A stretch of DNA of 64,000 bases from Hemerocallis citrina (GCA_017893485.1 JACEHZ010000198.1:124001-188000); one strand, 5' to 3'; positions 11,331-46,126 are shown, numbered from the stretch's first letter. The notes: generated by a model from the letters alone, not told the origin. Translations and numbers: made by a program.

Positions 11331-12719
11331 GATAATTTTTTACAAAACTTTCATTTGTGTAGGCTATATCTGCTTTTGTTGATACATATACAAATTTATT
11401 CATTCACAACAAGCCGTACAGATGACAATTTGTTCACTTAGCAATTCACTCATCAAATTTCCAAGATAAAGTTTGGAGAATATATGGATACGGGTTATAT
11501 CTTATAACAGTGTACATTAAACATTACAAATTGGCAAAAACATGTTATTTGAAGATACATAGAATGTATACATAACTGAAGCGAATTGATATTACAAAGT
11601 CATTCTTTGACACTTTCTTCCAAAATTGAAATTAATTTGGTGTACAAGTACATGCTGGGTTTCTTCTCGAAAAGGTAGGAAGGACTTTCGACTCTGCCTG
11701 TTTTTGAATGCATAAGTAGCAGTTATCCCTCCTGCATACAATTTAGTTCACTACAATTATACAGAGACATCAATTCTCTAGTTCGTGGGATAGAGTAGTA
11801 GTGGGTGTAACCATATATTCAAAGTACTTGACAGGTTCTTAACACGCACTCCTCATATTCGTACTATTTGTTGCACGATTGTGAGGTGTGCATGCCAAGA
11901 AGCTGAAAAGTACCATGAGTACATTGTGACACTCACCACTACTCCGTCCTACGAAACCAGAGAATTGTTGCACTCTGTGTAACAATAAGGAACGAATTTG
12001 TATGAAAGAAGGAGAATTGCTACTTATGCATACACTCTAAAAGCCCGAAAAAAGAAGACTAAGGGGAATGAAGGAAAAAAAAGGCAGAGTCGGCGGTCCT
12101 CCCTACTCCTTGAGAGAAACCCAACATGCACTTGTACACTAAAGTGGACATGCACAATTCTCTCTACTCCTGCATCTTCAGCTTCTTTTTTTATAACTCA
12201 AACTTTGCACCTGAAGAACAAGAATCTATGTATTATAGAACAACAATTGAAGGCGACCCTCTTTGAACTCAAATTTTTTTATAACTCAAACTTCTTCCCC
12301 CTTCAAAAAGAAAAGATTATCATGAAGAGAAGAAGAAAAGATTGGCTCCTCCTACTTTTTTTTTACAATGTTATTTGAAGTGTCTCCTCCTTCTTTTTTT
12401 CCCTTTCTTCTCTACATTGAACTCAATGTTATTTGAGTGATGAACTCAATAGGCTTAGTTATAGGGAAATGAAGGAGGGGTGCATGACAGCAATCAGGCC
12501 TGCCAAAATGCATAGCAAACAAGAAGGCCTTAAAACAACAACAAGAAGAAGAAGACAAGAAGTAAATTGTGATACACTTCTCAATACATTGATACAAAAA
12601 TCAAAAACTGTGATACATTTCTCAAAATGCAGCAACAAGGACAGCAAGCATGACCACCAAATTGATACACATCTCAAAATGTACAGACCATGTATTCATA
12701 AACTTCTGCATATATTTGT

Positions 12720-13075
12720 CTACTTAACCCGTTGTTGGTGTCGACGACTTAAGTACACTTAACCCGTCGTCACCAACGACGGGTTAAGTAGACAATTATA
12801 TGCAGTCCTTTATGCCAATACTTGGTATGTACATGATGAACCACTGCCAATATTTGTCAACTTAACCCGTTCTTATGGATAACGGGTTAAGTTAACGGAA
12901 CCCGTTATCACCAACAACGGGTTAAGTACACTTATATTTGCAGAAGTTTATGACTACCTGTGGGTGTAGATGGTGAAATTCTGCCAATATACGTTAACTT
13001 AATCCGTTATTGACGATAACGGGTTAAGTACACTTAACCCGTTATTGACGATAACGGGTTAAGTGTACCTATATC
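12720..13075. repeat. Palindrome cluster, middle of MULE 1
   Basis: Pairs of palindromes with CTTAACCCGTCGT / ACGACGGGTTAAG and CTTAACCCGTTATTG / ATAACGGGTTAAG arms recur three times, each pair about 60 bp long. Pairs are separated by TGCCAATAT-containing spacers. Confidence 0.8.
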
Positions 13076-13329
13076 GGCAGTACTGATAATTTTTAAATTG
13101 CATGAAAAAAAATTGTAAAAAAGTTTGTAAATATAACATATAATGTAGTTCACTGAATGAAAACAATTTATTATAAATTATTCAAACACCACTTTAACCC
13201 TACTAAAACCCGCTACAAAAAATCTGTCCATAAAATTTTATATAATCAACTATCCAGAGATGTTTGTTACACGATTTCAAATTTTGTTTGTAAACAAATA
13301 AATTTTTAAAACATTTAAGTATGTTAGAT

Positions 13330-14300
13330 TTAATTTTTGGTTGGGTTAGAGTACTTTGTAGGGTTACAGTAGGGTTACAGTAGGTTTGCCTAGTTAAAGT
13401 AGAGTTACGGTAGGGTTAGAATAATTTTAAATATTATGAAATTAAATAACATAGTCGAAAATATGATAAAATTTATGACAAATTGTAAATAACCCTAGCT
13501 ACTCTCTAACCCTTATGAAAAATTGTAAATAACCCTACGAACTTGTATGGTTACAACTACGGGTTACAGGATTATTGTAGGGTTAGTAGGGTTTGAGTAG
13601 TTCTTACGGTTTAAAAAGGGTTACGGGTTATGTAAAACCCAACTTCTGAACACTTTGGGTGTTGAAAATGATGAAATATAAAAATTACTCAAATTAGAGG
13701 AACTTGGTTCACAACAAATAACAGGTTAAGATCATCTACAGACGGGTTATAGTAGTATGTAGGGTTATAGTAGGGTTACAGTAGGTTTGGATAATTCAAG
13801 TAGGTTTATAGTAGGGTAGGGTTACATCAGGTTTGGATAGTTCAAGTAGGGTTATAGTAGGGTTACAGTAATGTTAAATATTGTGAAATTAAATAATATA
13901 GTTGAAAATATGCAAAATATTAATAAAATTTTACATAACCCAACGAACTAATCTCTAACCATATTCTAACCCCACGAACTAGTAGGGTTACAACTAGGGT
14001 TACAGGGTTATTGTAGGGTTAGGGTAGGGTTAGGGTAGGGTTAGAGTAGTTCTTAGTGTAATAACAGTGTTACTGGTTTTGTAAATTCCAACTTCTTAAA
14101 TAAGAAATATTAAATTAACAATTGGAAATATTAAATATCATACATACATGGACATAAGTTAGCTTGAATCATCTGGTTTTTCTTTTATATCCTAATTAAG
14201 CAAAACAAAAAAAACACACAAACTACTAACCCTTAACCCTACCTTTCCCTAACTCTAGCCCTAACCCTACACTAACCCTAGCTTACCCTAACCCTAACCC
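13330..14300. repeat. Degenerate telomere-like repeats
   Basis: GGGTTAG, GGGTTACAG and CCCTAACCCTA-like words recur in both orientations with irregular spacing. They resemble the plant telomere unit TTTAGGG but the period is not 7 bp, so this is internal element sequence and not a telomere. Confidence 0.6.
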
Positions 14301-14499
14301 ATGGTTAGTTATCAAATTGTTTTTTTTTGAACTTTTACACCACCTTTAATGTAAACGATTTTGTATTGGTTAGTTACGTGGCAATAAATGGAAATTAATA
14401 AAAAATATAAACAATTATGGACATATTAATGTCTTTGCACAGTTCAGGAGACAATGTTCGCAAAGAGTGAAGAGAAATTTCTAGAAAACCCAAAATTTC

Positions 14500-14830
14500 T
14501 TTCTCCTTAATCCGTTCTTATGAATAACGGGTTAAGGTACCTTAACCCATTATTCATAAGAACGGGTTAAGTAGATAGATTTAGGTAGTATATTTTGAAA
14601 ACTTGGGTGAGGTCCTGCCCAATAACTCTCTACCTAACCCGTTCTTGTGAACAACGTGTTAAGGTCACTTAACCCGTTTTTCACAAGAACGGGTTAAAGA
14701 GAGCGATATTGGCAGTACTTTGGTCTGTAGGAGTTAAAGGACTGCCAATATCGCTCTACCTAACCCGTTGTCGTGAATAACGTGCTAAGCTCAAATAACT
14801 CGTTATCATCAATAACGGGTTAACTATAGA
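14500..14830. repeat. Palindrome cluster, right side of MULE 1 centre
   Basis: Three blocks hold TTAACCCGTTCTT / AAGAACGGGTTAA-type inverted repeats, separated by CTGCCAATATC spacers. The arrangement mirrors the left cluster and lies about 270 bp beyond the end of the PMD gene. Confidence 0.78.
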
Positions 14831-15231
14831 TATTTGTGCAGCACTTTTATCTCTGTTTGGCTGTATACATTTTTGCTGATACAGAAATGACTTCATCAAA
14901 TGTTGTTCACAAATTCACTACACATCACATCAAAGTATATAATACAACAGATATCTTCACAAGAAATTTAAAGCATACAAATGTACAATTTTAACCAAAC
15001 CACATAATTAATTGAAATAAATACAATTTTCAAAAATTTACACAAAAATTATACATATCAAGTTGCACATGTCCAAAATAAAAAAATTAGAAATGAAGGC
15101 GATCTCCACGTTGGCTTGCACACCATGCCCGGTATTCACCTACAACAATTTATCAACATAGAAACAAACTATGCATTAGTTACTGCAATAACAAAATCAA
15201 CAACCAAATGCTACGCTATTACAGAGTATTA

Positions 15232-17319
15232 GAGAGTACCGTCTACGACCACGCGGCTTGCGACCGCTTGGTGTGAATTGATCGGGAGGGTTCCGCTTTC
15301 TTTGAGGATTTCACCGTCTGCCTTGTGTCTGGGGGGGATCGGGATCATCCGACCACTATTCCTCATCAACATCTTCGGGATTTTGATGTTCTTGTAGTTA
15401 TTGTGGCTCGGCGATGTGAATTCCCGGCCTTGTCACGCTCTTTCGCCTAGAACCCGTTGCTGGCAAGTTGGCTCTCAAATACGCCTCAAGTTCTGGACTT
15501 TCACCCGAGTCCTCAAGAGTACTGGGACATTTAACTGTACATGCATACGAACTATATGAAATTTGACTAACCATTTTTCGATATGTCTCAGCTTTTGGTT
15601 GGTACATCGGCTGGGAGGAGGAATATGCTGGAGCTGGTTCTACCTGGGTAGGGGGAATCGGAATTTGCACACTGTTTGGTACAGCTGCCTTTGGAGAAAC
15701 ATATAACCGTGTTACTCGCTTGTACCACATCATGTATGCCTGCTGGAGGGAGCCACCATACGGTATCGCGACGAACATCATATTCGGTGTCATTTGCCGC
15801 CGCATGGTGTTCCAGTTGGCTACATGGTAACGATGGTAATCAGCCCAATCGAAGTTGGCACTCGTCCCGTTCCCCTCACCTCGTGCAACTTTTTATCATA
15901 AGACCTGACCTCGGGAATCTTTTGTTGATATCCAAATTGCTGCAAGACTCTATCAGGATACTGGAACTCGACAACTCCAAAATTCACAAGAGGTGCAGCC
16001 GTCAACCAAAGGGCATTGTCTACGCAGACTGGAGGAATCCATTGCAACCTGGCGGTCAAGTACGGTTCCCAATTGACGAACTCGTCCCGCAGATTATCTA
16101 ACTCATCTCTGTAGTAGGTTAAAGATTGGTGTGGGTTATCGATCCACGTGTGCCGCCCCGCCCAATATGCTCCTAGAGGGGGTAACAACTCCGCTGCCCC
16201 CGGGTCGGCCAACCAATTCGGTGTAACCTGAACAATACGGGAACGTCCGATGTAGATGCGTTCCCAACTCCAGATCTGCAGTAGCACCATTGGGCCACCC
16301 ATCTGTACGCCACCTAAAGAACATGTACACAAATTCCTATATAGTAGCGCCAGTGCCGCACTTTCCCAACTAAAACAACCCGCATACCGGAAATTCTCCA
16401 ACAACCGTAGGTACATTAGCGACATGGTTGATCCGGATGAGTTCGGGAAGATCGCTCCCCCTATCAAACTAAAAATGTATGCACGTGCATAGTACCTTAG
16501 GGTTTGCTCGTCCGAATCGGGGGCCAAATATTCCTCCTCGAACTGAAATTTTAACCAACTGATGTACGGTGATTTACCGTCGAAAGTTTCATCCATCACT
16601 TCAGCCTCCGCTTTATCTTTCGCAAAATCTATTTGTTCATATAATAAATCTTCATCAAAATTTGCTGGCACATTATCGAGGATTTCTTTTTCAACGGCCT
16701 CTCTTCTTTGGAGAACTATCAACTGTAGGTCGATACCGAGTAAGTCATGAACAACTTCAACTCGATCGAAGTCCATGTTCCCCGTCACGGCAACCCCATC
16801 TATTGGTAGTCCAGTTATCATTGCCACATCTTGTAGGGTCACAGTCATCTCACCCACTGGTAGGTGGAATGTGTGGGTCTCCAGCCTCCATCGCTCGACT
16901 AGAGCTGTAGGTAGCGGCCGATCTAGCTTCATTGAACCCATGAATTTTGCTCCGTAGAAACCGGCCTCCACCAAGTACGGCGTGATACGGGGGTCGAAAA
17001 GAAGAACCGCGTGCTTCCGGAAGTTACATTTTTTATCGGACCCATTCCACACGGCTTCGGATCAGTGTTTGGGTTGCAAGGTGAGTATACTTGTGTCCAC
17101 GGGTCCGGGTGATGTAACGGGAACCGAGGACGACGGACCTGCCTCAGCAGATGTGGATTGACGGCCACCAACCTACACGAATAAAGATAACAAATGTTAT
17201 TATTGAGATAATATTACATATTCGTATTTACAACCAATAATAATAATCAATCTTACCTCAGTAGTTGGTGCGCCACTAATGGTACCGGATGGGCTTCTCG
17301 GTTGCCTTGTTCTAGCCAT
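15232..17319 (-). pseudogene. Plant mobile domain (PMD / MAIN-like) protein, mutated
   Basis: Reading minus, exon 1 (17319-17257, 21 codons from ATG) and a GT-AG intron lead to exon 2 from 17172. The long open stretch (17052-15820) has PMD features: HAVLLFDPRITPYL, a LPVGEMTVTLQDVAMITGLP block, YISWLKFQF and a Trp-rich C-terminal half. PMD proteins (MAIN, MAIL1, PP7-long form relatives) are known both as host genes and inside transposons. Damage: TGA at 17062-17064 (CGA to TGA would explain it), a one-base frameshift near 15875 after which DWADYHRYHVANWNTMRR continues in another frame, then TAA (15398-15400) and two further stops before a basic tail. It converges on the transposase gene, as mudrB faces mudrA in maize MuDR. 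Confidence 0.87.
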
Positions 17320-17419
17320 TTATCTATGTAACAAAAAATTTAAAATGTGGTTGGTACAAATGACAACAAAAAAACATATCGAGATTGTGGGAAAAAACGC
17401 ACAAATGAAAACAAAAAAA

Positions 17420-19050
17420 AGGACTGAAGGTCAAATTGGTTGAATTCACATAGCATAAGTCACCCCAACTTGTGGAAGTGAGTTTCAAATCTCGGTTGAA
17501 GAGATACGGGCATGTAAGATGGTTTTGGTTGTAAAAAAACCCAAATAAACCGATACACAGCCGTATATCTCGAACCGTAACACGAAACCCACTTCTACAT
17601 GTTGGGATGGGTTGTGTTGAGTGAGATCAGCTTACTCGCAAAGTTTTGTATTTTTTGGAGAACATTTGCAAGGTTTTCAACTCTAACCGCACAAAAATAT
17701 TGAAAATCATTAACTTATAATGCGAGGAACGTGAGAAAACCGCACAAACGGCATCAAAAATTTATAAAACTTTCCCAATTGTTCAAAATCACGTAGCACA
17801 AACCATCCAAACTTGTAGAAGTAAGTTTCGACTCACGGTTTGCGAGATACGACCGTATACCGCTTTATTAGGTTTTTTTTAGCCAAAAGCGATACACGGC
17901 CGTATATCTCGAACCGTGATTCGAAAACCATGTATTCATAAACAGGGGTGCCTTATGGTGCGTGAGATCAACCTACTGGTAAAGTTTCGTACTTTTTGGA
18001 GGCCGTTTGCAAGGTTTTCAACTCTAACCGCACTAAAAATATTGTAAGTCATTAACTTATAATGCGAGGAACGCACAAACGGCATCCAAATTTTATAAAA
18101 CTTTACAGCTTGGTCAAATTCACGTAGCGCAAGCCACCCGAACTTGTCGAAGTGAATTTCGACTCACGGTTTGCGAGATACGTCCGTATACCGCTTTATT
18201 AGATTTTTTTAAATCAAAAGCGATACACGACCTTATATCTCGAACCGTGAATCGAAACCCACTTCTACAAGTTGGGGTCACTTGTGCTACATGAGATCAA
18301 CCTACTGGCAAAGTTTCGTATTTTTTGGAGGCCGTTGATAAAGTTTTCAATGCTAACCGCACTTAAAAAATTCTAAGTCACAAAAACCAAATGCGAGGAA
18401 CGTAAGAAAACCGCACAAACGGCATCCGAAAATTATAAAACTTTCCAACTTGGTCGAATTCACGTAGTGCAAGCTACCCGAACTTGTACAAGCGAGTTTC
18501 GAGTCACGGTTTGCGAGATACGGCCGTCTACCACTTTACTTTTTTTTTTTCAACCAAAAGCGATACGCGGCCGTATCTCTCGAACCGTGAATCGAAACTC
18601 ACTTCTACAACTTGGGTTGGCTTCTCATAGCGGACACCAACCAACTCGCAAAGTTTCAAATTTTTTGGATATCGTTTGAAGGGTTTTCAACTCTAACCGC
18701 ACTTAGAAAATTCTAAGTCAAAAACTTCTCATGCAAGGAACTTGAGAAAACCGCACAAACGACATCCGAAAATTATAAAACTTTCCAACTTGGTCGAATT
18801 CACATAACGCAAGCCACCCGAAGTTGTAGAAGCAAGTTTCGAGTCACGGTTCGAGAGATACAGCCGTATACCACTTTACTTGGTTTTTTTCAACCGAAAT
18901 AGATACGCGGCCGTATCTCTCGAACCGTGAGTCGAAACTCGCTTCTACAACTTGAGGTGCCTTGTACTACGTGAGACCAACCTACTCGCAAAGTTACGTA
19001 TTTTTTTACAGTCGTTTGCAGGGTTTTCAACCATAACCGTACTTAAAATT
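17420..19050 (-). repeat. Right array of ~340-bp hairpin repeats (inverted relative to left array)
   Basis: The word CTAACCGCAC (complement of the left array's phasing motif) recurs near 17683, 18024, 18353, 18693 and, altered, 19033, so the spacing is again about 340 bp. Internal inverted repeats lie at about 17475-17605, 17815-17935, 18150-18275, 18495-18610 and 18830-18955. The array lies upstream of the PMD gene, just as the left array lies upstream of the transposase gene. Confidence 0.88.
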
Positions 19051-19735
19051 TTCTAACTAATTTTCTATATACAATTCTATTTCTACAAATTACTAACGCA
19101 AGCAAATAAATTCGGCAATTGAATATAGTTAAAAATTCGGCAATTGAATATAGTTAAAGTCAACCCAATTCTACATCTAATCTCTACTCAGGCAAATTAT
19201 TTTTTCCTCACTTTCTAAATAATTTAGTACACACAAATTGAAAAATAAACACAAATATAGATTATTGAGGTCAAGAAACAGTCTATACCTTACAAAATAC
19301 GTCCAAATAAAGCCAAAGAATCAATTTGGAGGAGAACTAGGGTTTCAATTTCGTTGGGGATGAGAGAGTAAGGTTTCGAACTTTGGAGTTGGGAGAGAGG
19401 AGGGGGAGCGGACGGAGCTGTAGATCACGAATTAGGAGGAGCTAGGGTTTTTTTCGTGTTGGGTTTGTTGAAGAAAGAAGAAAGAGCGACAGAGAGAATC
19501 GTCATAGAAGACGATCTGAATGCACCTCTAAATGAATTTAGATTGCCTTAACCCGTTTTTGGGAAGGACGGGTTAAGGCTTTTTTTAAAAAAATAAAATT
19601 TAGCCCTAACCCGTCGTTGGGAAGGACAGGTTAAGGCAAATTTTTATAAAAAAAATATATGGACCGTTGCCAGATCAAAATTCGCACAGGTCTGTGTGTG
19701 CACACAGATCCATTTGCAACGGTAGAAGGCTCTAT
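19051..19735 (-). repeat. Right terminal region of MULE 1 with untranslated exon
   Basis: Bases 19051-19265 are the inverted copy of 6400-6590. Read on the minus strand, the outer part contains a pyrimidine-rich leader and an AAACCCTAG-type segment followed by a splice donor near 19290, so it probably supplies the promoter and first exon of the PMD gene. Two AACCCGT...ACGGGTT palindromes lie at 19545-19630. A hairpin with loop-less TGTGTGCACACA core lies near 19695. Confidence 0.65.
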
Positions 19736-20135
19736 ATATATGTGTGTGTGTGTTATATATACAGCCTGATCTAAAAGGCGAAAAACAAAAAAAGAACTTA
19801 AATATAATAAAAAAATTGAATTGGATATCGAGTTGATGGAATTTTTCTTTACACTAATCAAAACATCTAACAGTTACAGCCATATATAAATTACATTTAT
19901 GTTTCCATGAAACGAGGAGGGGGATGCAGCAACTTAAAAAATTGAGAACCAGCCTTATCAAACTTAGCAAGCTCGAACATACAGTCAACATCTGGGAGCT
20001 TTTAGAACATTTTAATCCTGAATAATGGAGATAGCTCCAGATTTCTTGTAGTATGACTTGTGAAGCACCAGAATTTGGAAAAGTACCGTCATTACTGCAA
20101 GCAGTGCTAGACATATAACGCGGCAACGTTGTTGG
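19736..20135 (-). other. 3' flank / untranslated region of the MAP kinase gene
   Basis: This 400-bp AT-rich stretch lies between the MULE end and the kinase stop codon. It should contain the kinase 3' untranslated region, but I see no decisive polyadenylation signal. A (TG)n tract lies at 19741-19752. Confidence 0.4.
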
Positions 20136-43152
<23,017 letters not shown>

Positions 43153-43225
43153 TTTTCTCCTTCTTTTCTATTAATGGAATTTCTATCTGTCGCATCACAT
43201 TGCATTCATTGATGCCCCCCAATAC
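43153..43225 (-). promoter_or_regulatory. MPK 5' untranslated region / promoter remnant
   Basis: Only about 73 bp separates the start codon from the fold-back element. No TATA box is visible in it, so transcription start and promoter must lie in or beyond the inserted elements. Confidence 0.5.
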
Positions 43226-44109
43226 TGACGAGTTTTTTTTCCCTTCATAGACCACTTTTTGAAAATATTTATGTTCAAGGGCCAGTTTTCTAACTATTAG
43301 CGTTTTTGGGTACTCTGTGCCACGTCAGTGGCGGCCGCTATTCTCAATAGCGGCATCTTCATTTTCGATGTCACTAATAGAAATAGCAACCTATATTTTA
43401 AATTTTTTTGAATTTTTTTCTGTTGCTATTCCCACTAGCGACCTTAGTATATATGAGGTTGCTGATGGGATTAGCGACCTCAAATGAATGTATTGATATA
43501 CTTTGCGATTTCTAAAGAGTTTTTGTTCTCTTTGGAAGAAAAAAATTTAAAACTGTGGTCGCTATTGGGAATAGCGACCTTAGTATATTTGAGATCGCTA
43601 ATGGGTTTAGCGACCTCAAATGAATGTATTGAGACACTTAACGAAATCTAGAGAGCTTTTGCTCTCTTGGGAAAAAAATTTAAAATTGAGGTCGCTATTG
43701 AGATAGCGACCTTAGTTCATTAAAAGTCGTTAATCCCATTAGCGACCTCGTATATACTAAGGTCGCTATTCCCAATAGCGATCACAGTTGTAATTTTTTT
43801 TTTCCAAAAAGAATAAAAACTCTCCATAAATTGCTAAGTGTCTCTCATTTGAGGTCGCTAATCTCATCAGCAACCCATATATACTAAGATCGCTAGTGAG
43901 AATAGCGAAATTAAACAAAAAATTCAAAAATATTTAAAACATAGGATGCTATTCCCATTAGCGACCTCGAAAATGAAGAGACCGCTATTGGAAATAGCGG
44001 CCGCTGCTGACGTGGCACAGAGTAGCCCAAAAACACTATTAGTTGGAAAACTGGCTCTTAAACGCAAATATTTTCAAAAAGTGGTCTATGACGGCAAAAA
44101 AATCCAATA
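43226..44109. mobile_element. Fold-back element F1
   Basis: The left end (TTCATAGACCACTTTTTGAA, 43236 on) and the right end pair over about 150 bp, including GTGCCACGTCAG and GCGGCCGCTATT. The interior continues as a near-complete palindrome built from repeats of GGTCGCTATT...AATAGCGACC. The whole 0.88-kb unit could fold into one long hairpin. No coding capacity. Confidence 0.88.
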
Positions 44110-44945
44110 TTGACCCATTTTTTAAAATTATTTACCAAACTGACTTACTTTCGAAAATATTTATCCAAATAATTCAGTTATGGACACGTCAGCATAAAAC
44201 GCTATTGACAATAACGGCATCAGTTATTTTGATGCCATTGCTGCCAGCATCAGTTCATTTCCTCTTAATCGTAAACTCTCTAACTTGAGAAAAAATTGTA
44301 AGTGTGGAAACATCTTATAACTAATGTCGTTATCCCTAACAACGGCATCAAAATACTTGATAACTTTACTGTAAATAACGACAACAGTTCAAAGAAAATT
44401 TTGAATTTTATTTTCAGACATGTTTAATGAGAATTAAAATTTGAAATCTTCTTTGAACTGTTGCCACTATCCCCAACAACGGCATCAAAATACCTGATGT
44501 CGTTATTGTAAACAGCGGGAACAGTTCAAAGAATATTTCAAATTTTAATTTCAGACCTATTTAACGAGAATAAATATTTGAAATCTTCTTCGAACTGTTG
44601 CCGCTATCCCCAATAACGGCATCAAAATACATGATGTCGTTATTATGAATAGCGGCAACAATAATTATAAGATGTTTTCACACGATTTTTTTCTAAGTTA
44701 GAGAGTTGACGAATGAGTAGGAAATGTACTTATGTCATTATTCCAAAAAACGGCATGCGGAAAAAAATTTTTACTGATGCTGCTATTGACAACAACAGCA
44801 TCGAAATAATCTATGTCATTATTGTCAATAGCGCTTTATGCTGACGTGTCCGAAACTGAGTCAGTTTGAACAATAATTTCAAAAGTGGATCAGTTTGGAC
44901 AATATTTTCAAAAAGTTAGTCAGTACAGAAGAAAAAAAACTATGT
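44110..44945. mobile_element. Fold-back element F2, related to F1
   Basis: GGACACGTCAGCATAAA near 44180 is matched inverted near 44835-44850, with CGCTATTGACAATAACGGCAT-type palindromes inside (for example near 44202, 44325, 44475, 44600, 44640). The outer words CTTTTTGAAAATATT are shared with F1. F1 and F2 abut, and their precise border is uncertain. Confidence 0.75.
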
Positions 44946-45051
44946 TTTCCCGCCACTAACCACGGCCCCCCAAGTGAATGATGAGCCGGAACTTTTCCCT
45001 CCTTTTTCTTTGTTATCTTTTTCTGAGTTCCTTTTTGTTTGAGAAATGATC

Positions 45052-45241
45052 AAATCTCTAATATTATAATGGGAGAATGCCTTAGTGTCATTTGTAAATG
45101 TTTTGTCAATCTACCAACCCGTGTAACACACGTGCATAACTATTATAAAGGAAGTCCTAGGTTCAAATCAAGACTACGTCTAAATTTTTATTTTAAAAAA
45201 CTATATTTATTAAAATGTGCATCGCACGTGTAAACTACTAG
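45052..45241 (+). mobile_element. Candidate short Helitron
   Basis: It begins TCTCTAATATTATAATGGGA and ends ...CTAGT, with GTGCATCGCAC as a small hairpin 16 bases before the end. Ends TC...CTRR(T) with a 3' hairpin are the Helitron pattern. No target duplication is expected. Confidence 0.5.
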
Positions 45242-45264
45242 TAACTCATAATGCTCCATTTCCG

Positions 45265-45412
45265 ACTTTGTATAATTAATTCACTTAGAAAAAAGTAAAC
45301 GTGAGCAAAATGTCGAAAGTTCAAATTCTGTTTGCACCAAAAATATCCAATATATATATTTATATATGAGTAACAGTGTGAGTGTGTATGCCTACGACCT
45401 TGTTAAAAAATG
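45265..45412 (+). mobile_element. SINE copy, same family as 20784
   Basis: It has AAAGTTCAAATTCTG as the B-box region and the tail GTATGCCTACGACCTTGTTA then A-rich, matching the other copies but more diverged. Confidence 0.6.
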
Positions 45413-45902
45413 AAATAAAAAATAAGTGGTCCCAACGAACTAGATTTCTATTTTTTTCCTTTAAAAATAATGTATGGATCAATCATATAAGAGAGTTGTA
45501 TTTGGAGTGGCATACTATTATTTCTCAGATTTTTTCGATTTTTTTCTCCGAACTATAGAAAGACATTGTAGAATACACTCCCTCACTTTTCATGGAACAA
45601 GAATTTTCAAAGTTTACCTACTTCCGGAGTTTTGTAAAGATCTTTTGGTAGTATGCAGAATAAAGTGAATCAGAAAACAACTTATGAGTACCTTTTCTCC
45701 TTACACATTTGTATATTTAGGAGGTTCAAACCCTAAATGAAAAGGTTACTTGTAAGATTTGAACATTTTCACCTTACACAACGAGTATCCACATCATATC
45801 ATATAATTGTTATCGTTTGACCAAATAACCACCACCCAAACCCAGCTATGTTATGCTTAAATAATTGAATTGTCTATTGAGCAAAATTACCCCCCCCCCC
45901 CC

Positions 45903-45910
45903 CTCCCCAC

Positions 45911-45952
<42 letters not shown>
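45903..45952. repeat. (CA)n microsatellite with poly-C
   Basis: Poly-C then about 20 CA units. Confidence 0.95.
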
Positions 45953-45955
<3 letters not shown>

Positions 45956-46075
45956 AATTATATATGTCCCCCCTTCTTTCCAATTTCACTTTAGCTTCTC
46001 CAACATCCCGCTCTCTCTCTTATCCCGCCAAACCCATTATCATATTTCTTCAATCTCTTGAATCATCTCGCAAAT

Positions 46076-46077
<2 letters not shown>

Positions 46078-46125
<48 letters not shown>
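46078..46125. repeat. (CT)n microsatellite
   Basis: About 23 CT units. Confidence 0.95.

Positions 46126-46126
<1 letters not shown>

Larger units (their letters stand above)
10516..15231. other. Gene-free centre of MULE 1: palindromes and telomere-like repeats
   Basis: No convincing gene lies here. Short palindromes of the form TTAACCCGTT...AACGGGTTAA occur in groups at 11045-11330, 12720-12800, 12860-12930, 13000-13075 and 14505-14825. They are embedded in ~110-bp units that also share GAGATTAAAAATCTTCTGCC. Stretches 13340-13430, 13560-13630, 13740-13870 and 13980-14050 are GGGTTACAGTAGG-like, and 14220-14300 is rich in the complementary CCCTAACCCTA. The short open frames in this region are low-complexity or unsupported. 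Confidence 0.7.
6396..19735. mobile_element. Large two-gene Mutator-like element (MULE 1)
   Basis: Both ends match each other in inverted orientation. Bases 6400-6470 pair with 19195-19265, and the ~340-bp arrays at 6590-8135 pair with 17420-19050. Inside are a FAR1-type transposase (plus strand) and a plant mobile domain protein (minus strand), facing each other. The right end also has an untranslated exon-like segment with a splice donor (GTAAGGTATAG near 19290, minus) and palindromes of AACCCGT type near 19550-19630. The left outer end is beyond the window because the gypsy element interrupts it. The outer right edge near 19735 is judged from a hairpin (TCTGTGTGTGCACACAGA), not from a confirmed 9-bp target duplication. 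Both genes carry stops, so it is a dead autonomous-type copy. Confidence 0.82.

Noticed and set aside
13980..14300. Telomere or chromosome end
   Set aside because: The words are degenerate, in both orientations and in the middle of an element.
11045..14830. Repeated palindromes with spacers, reminiscent of a CRISPR array
   Set aside because: Repeat and spacer lengths vary, the palindromes differ from each other, and the setting is a plant transposon.
15676..16910. Plus-strand open frames of 113-141 codons
   Set aside because: They are antisense shadows of the PMD pseudogene.
45039..45233. 64-codon plus-strand frame
   Set aside because: It lies inside the candidate Helitron at 45052 and has no domain.
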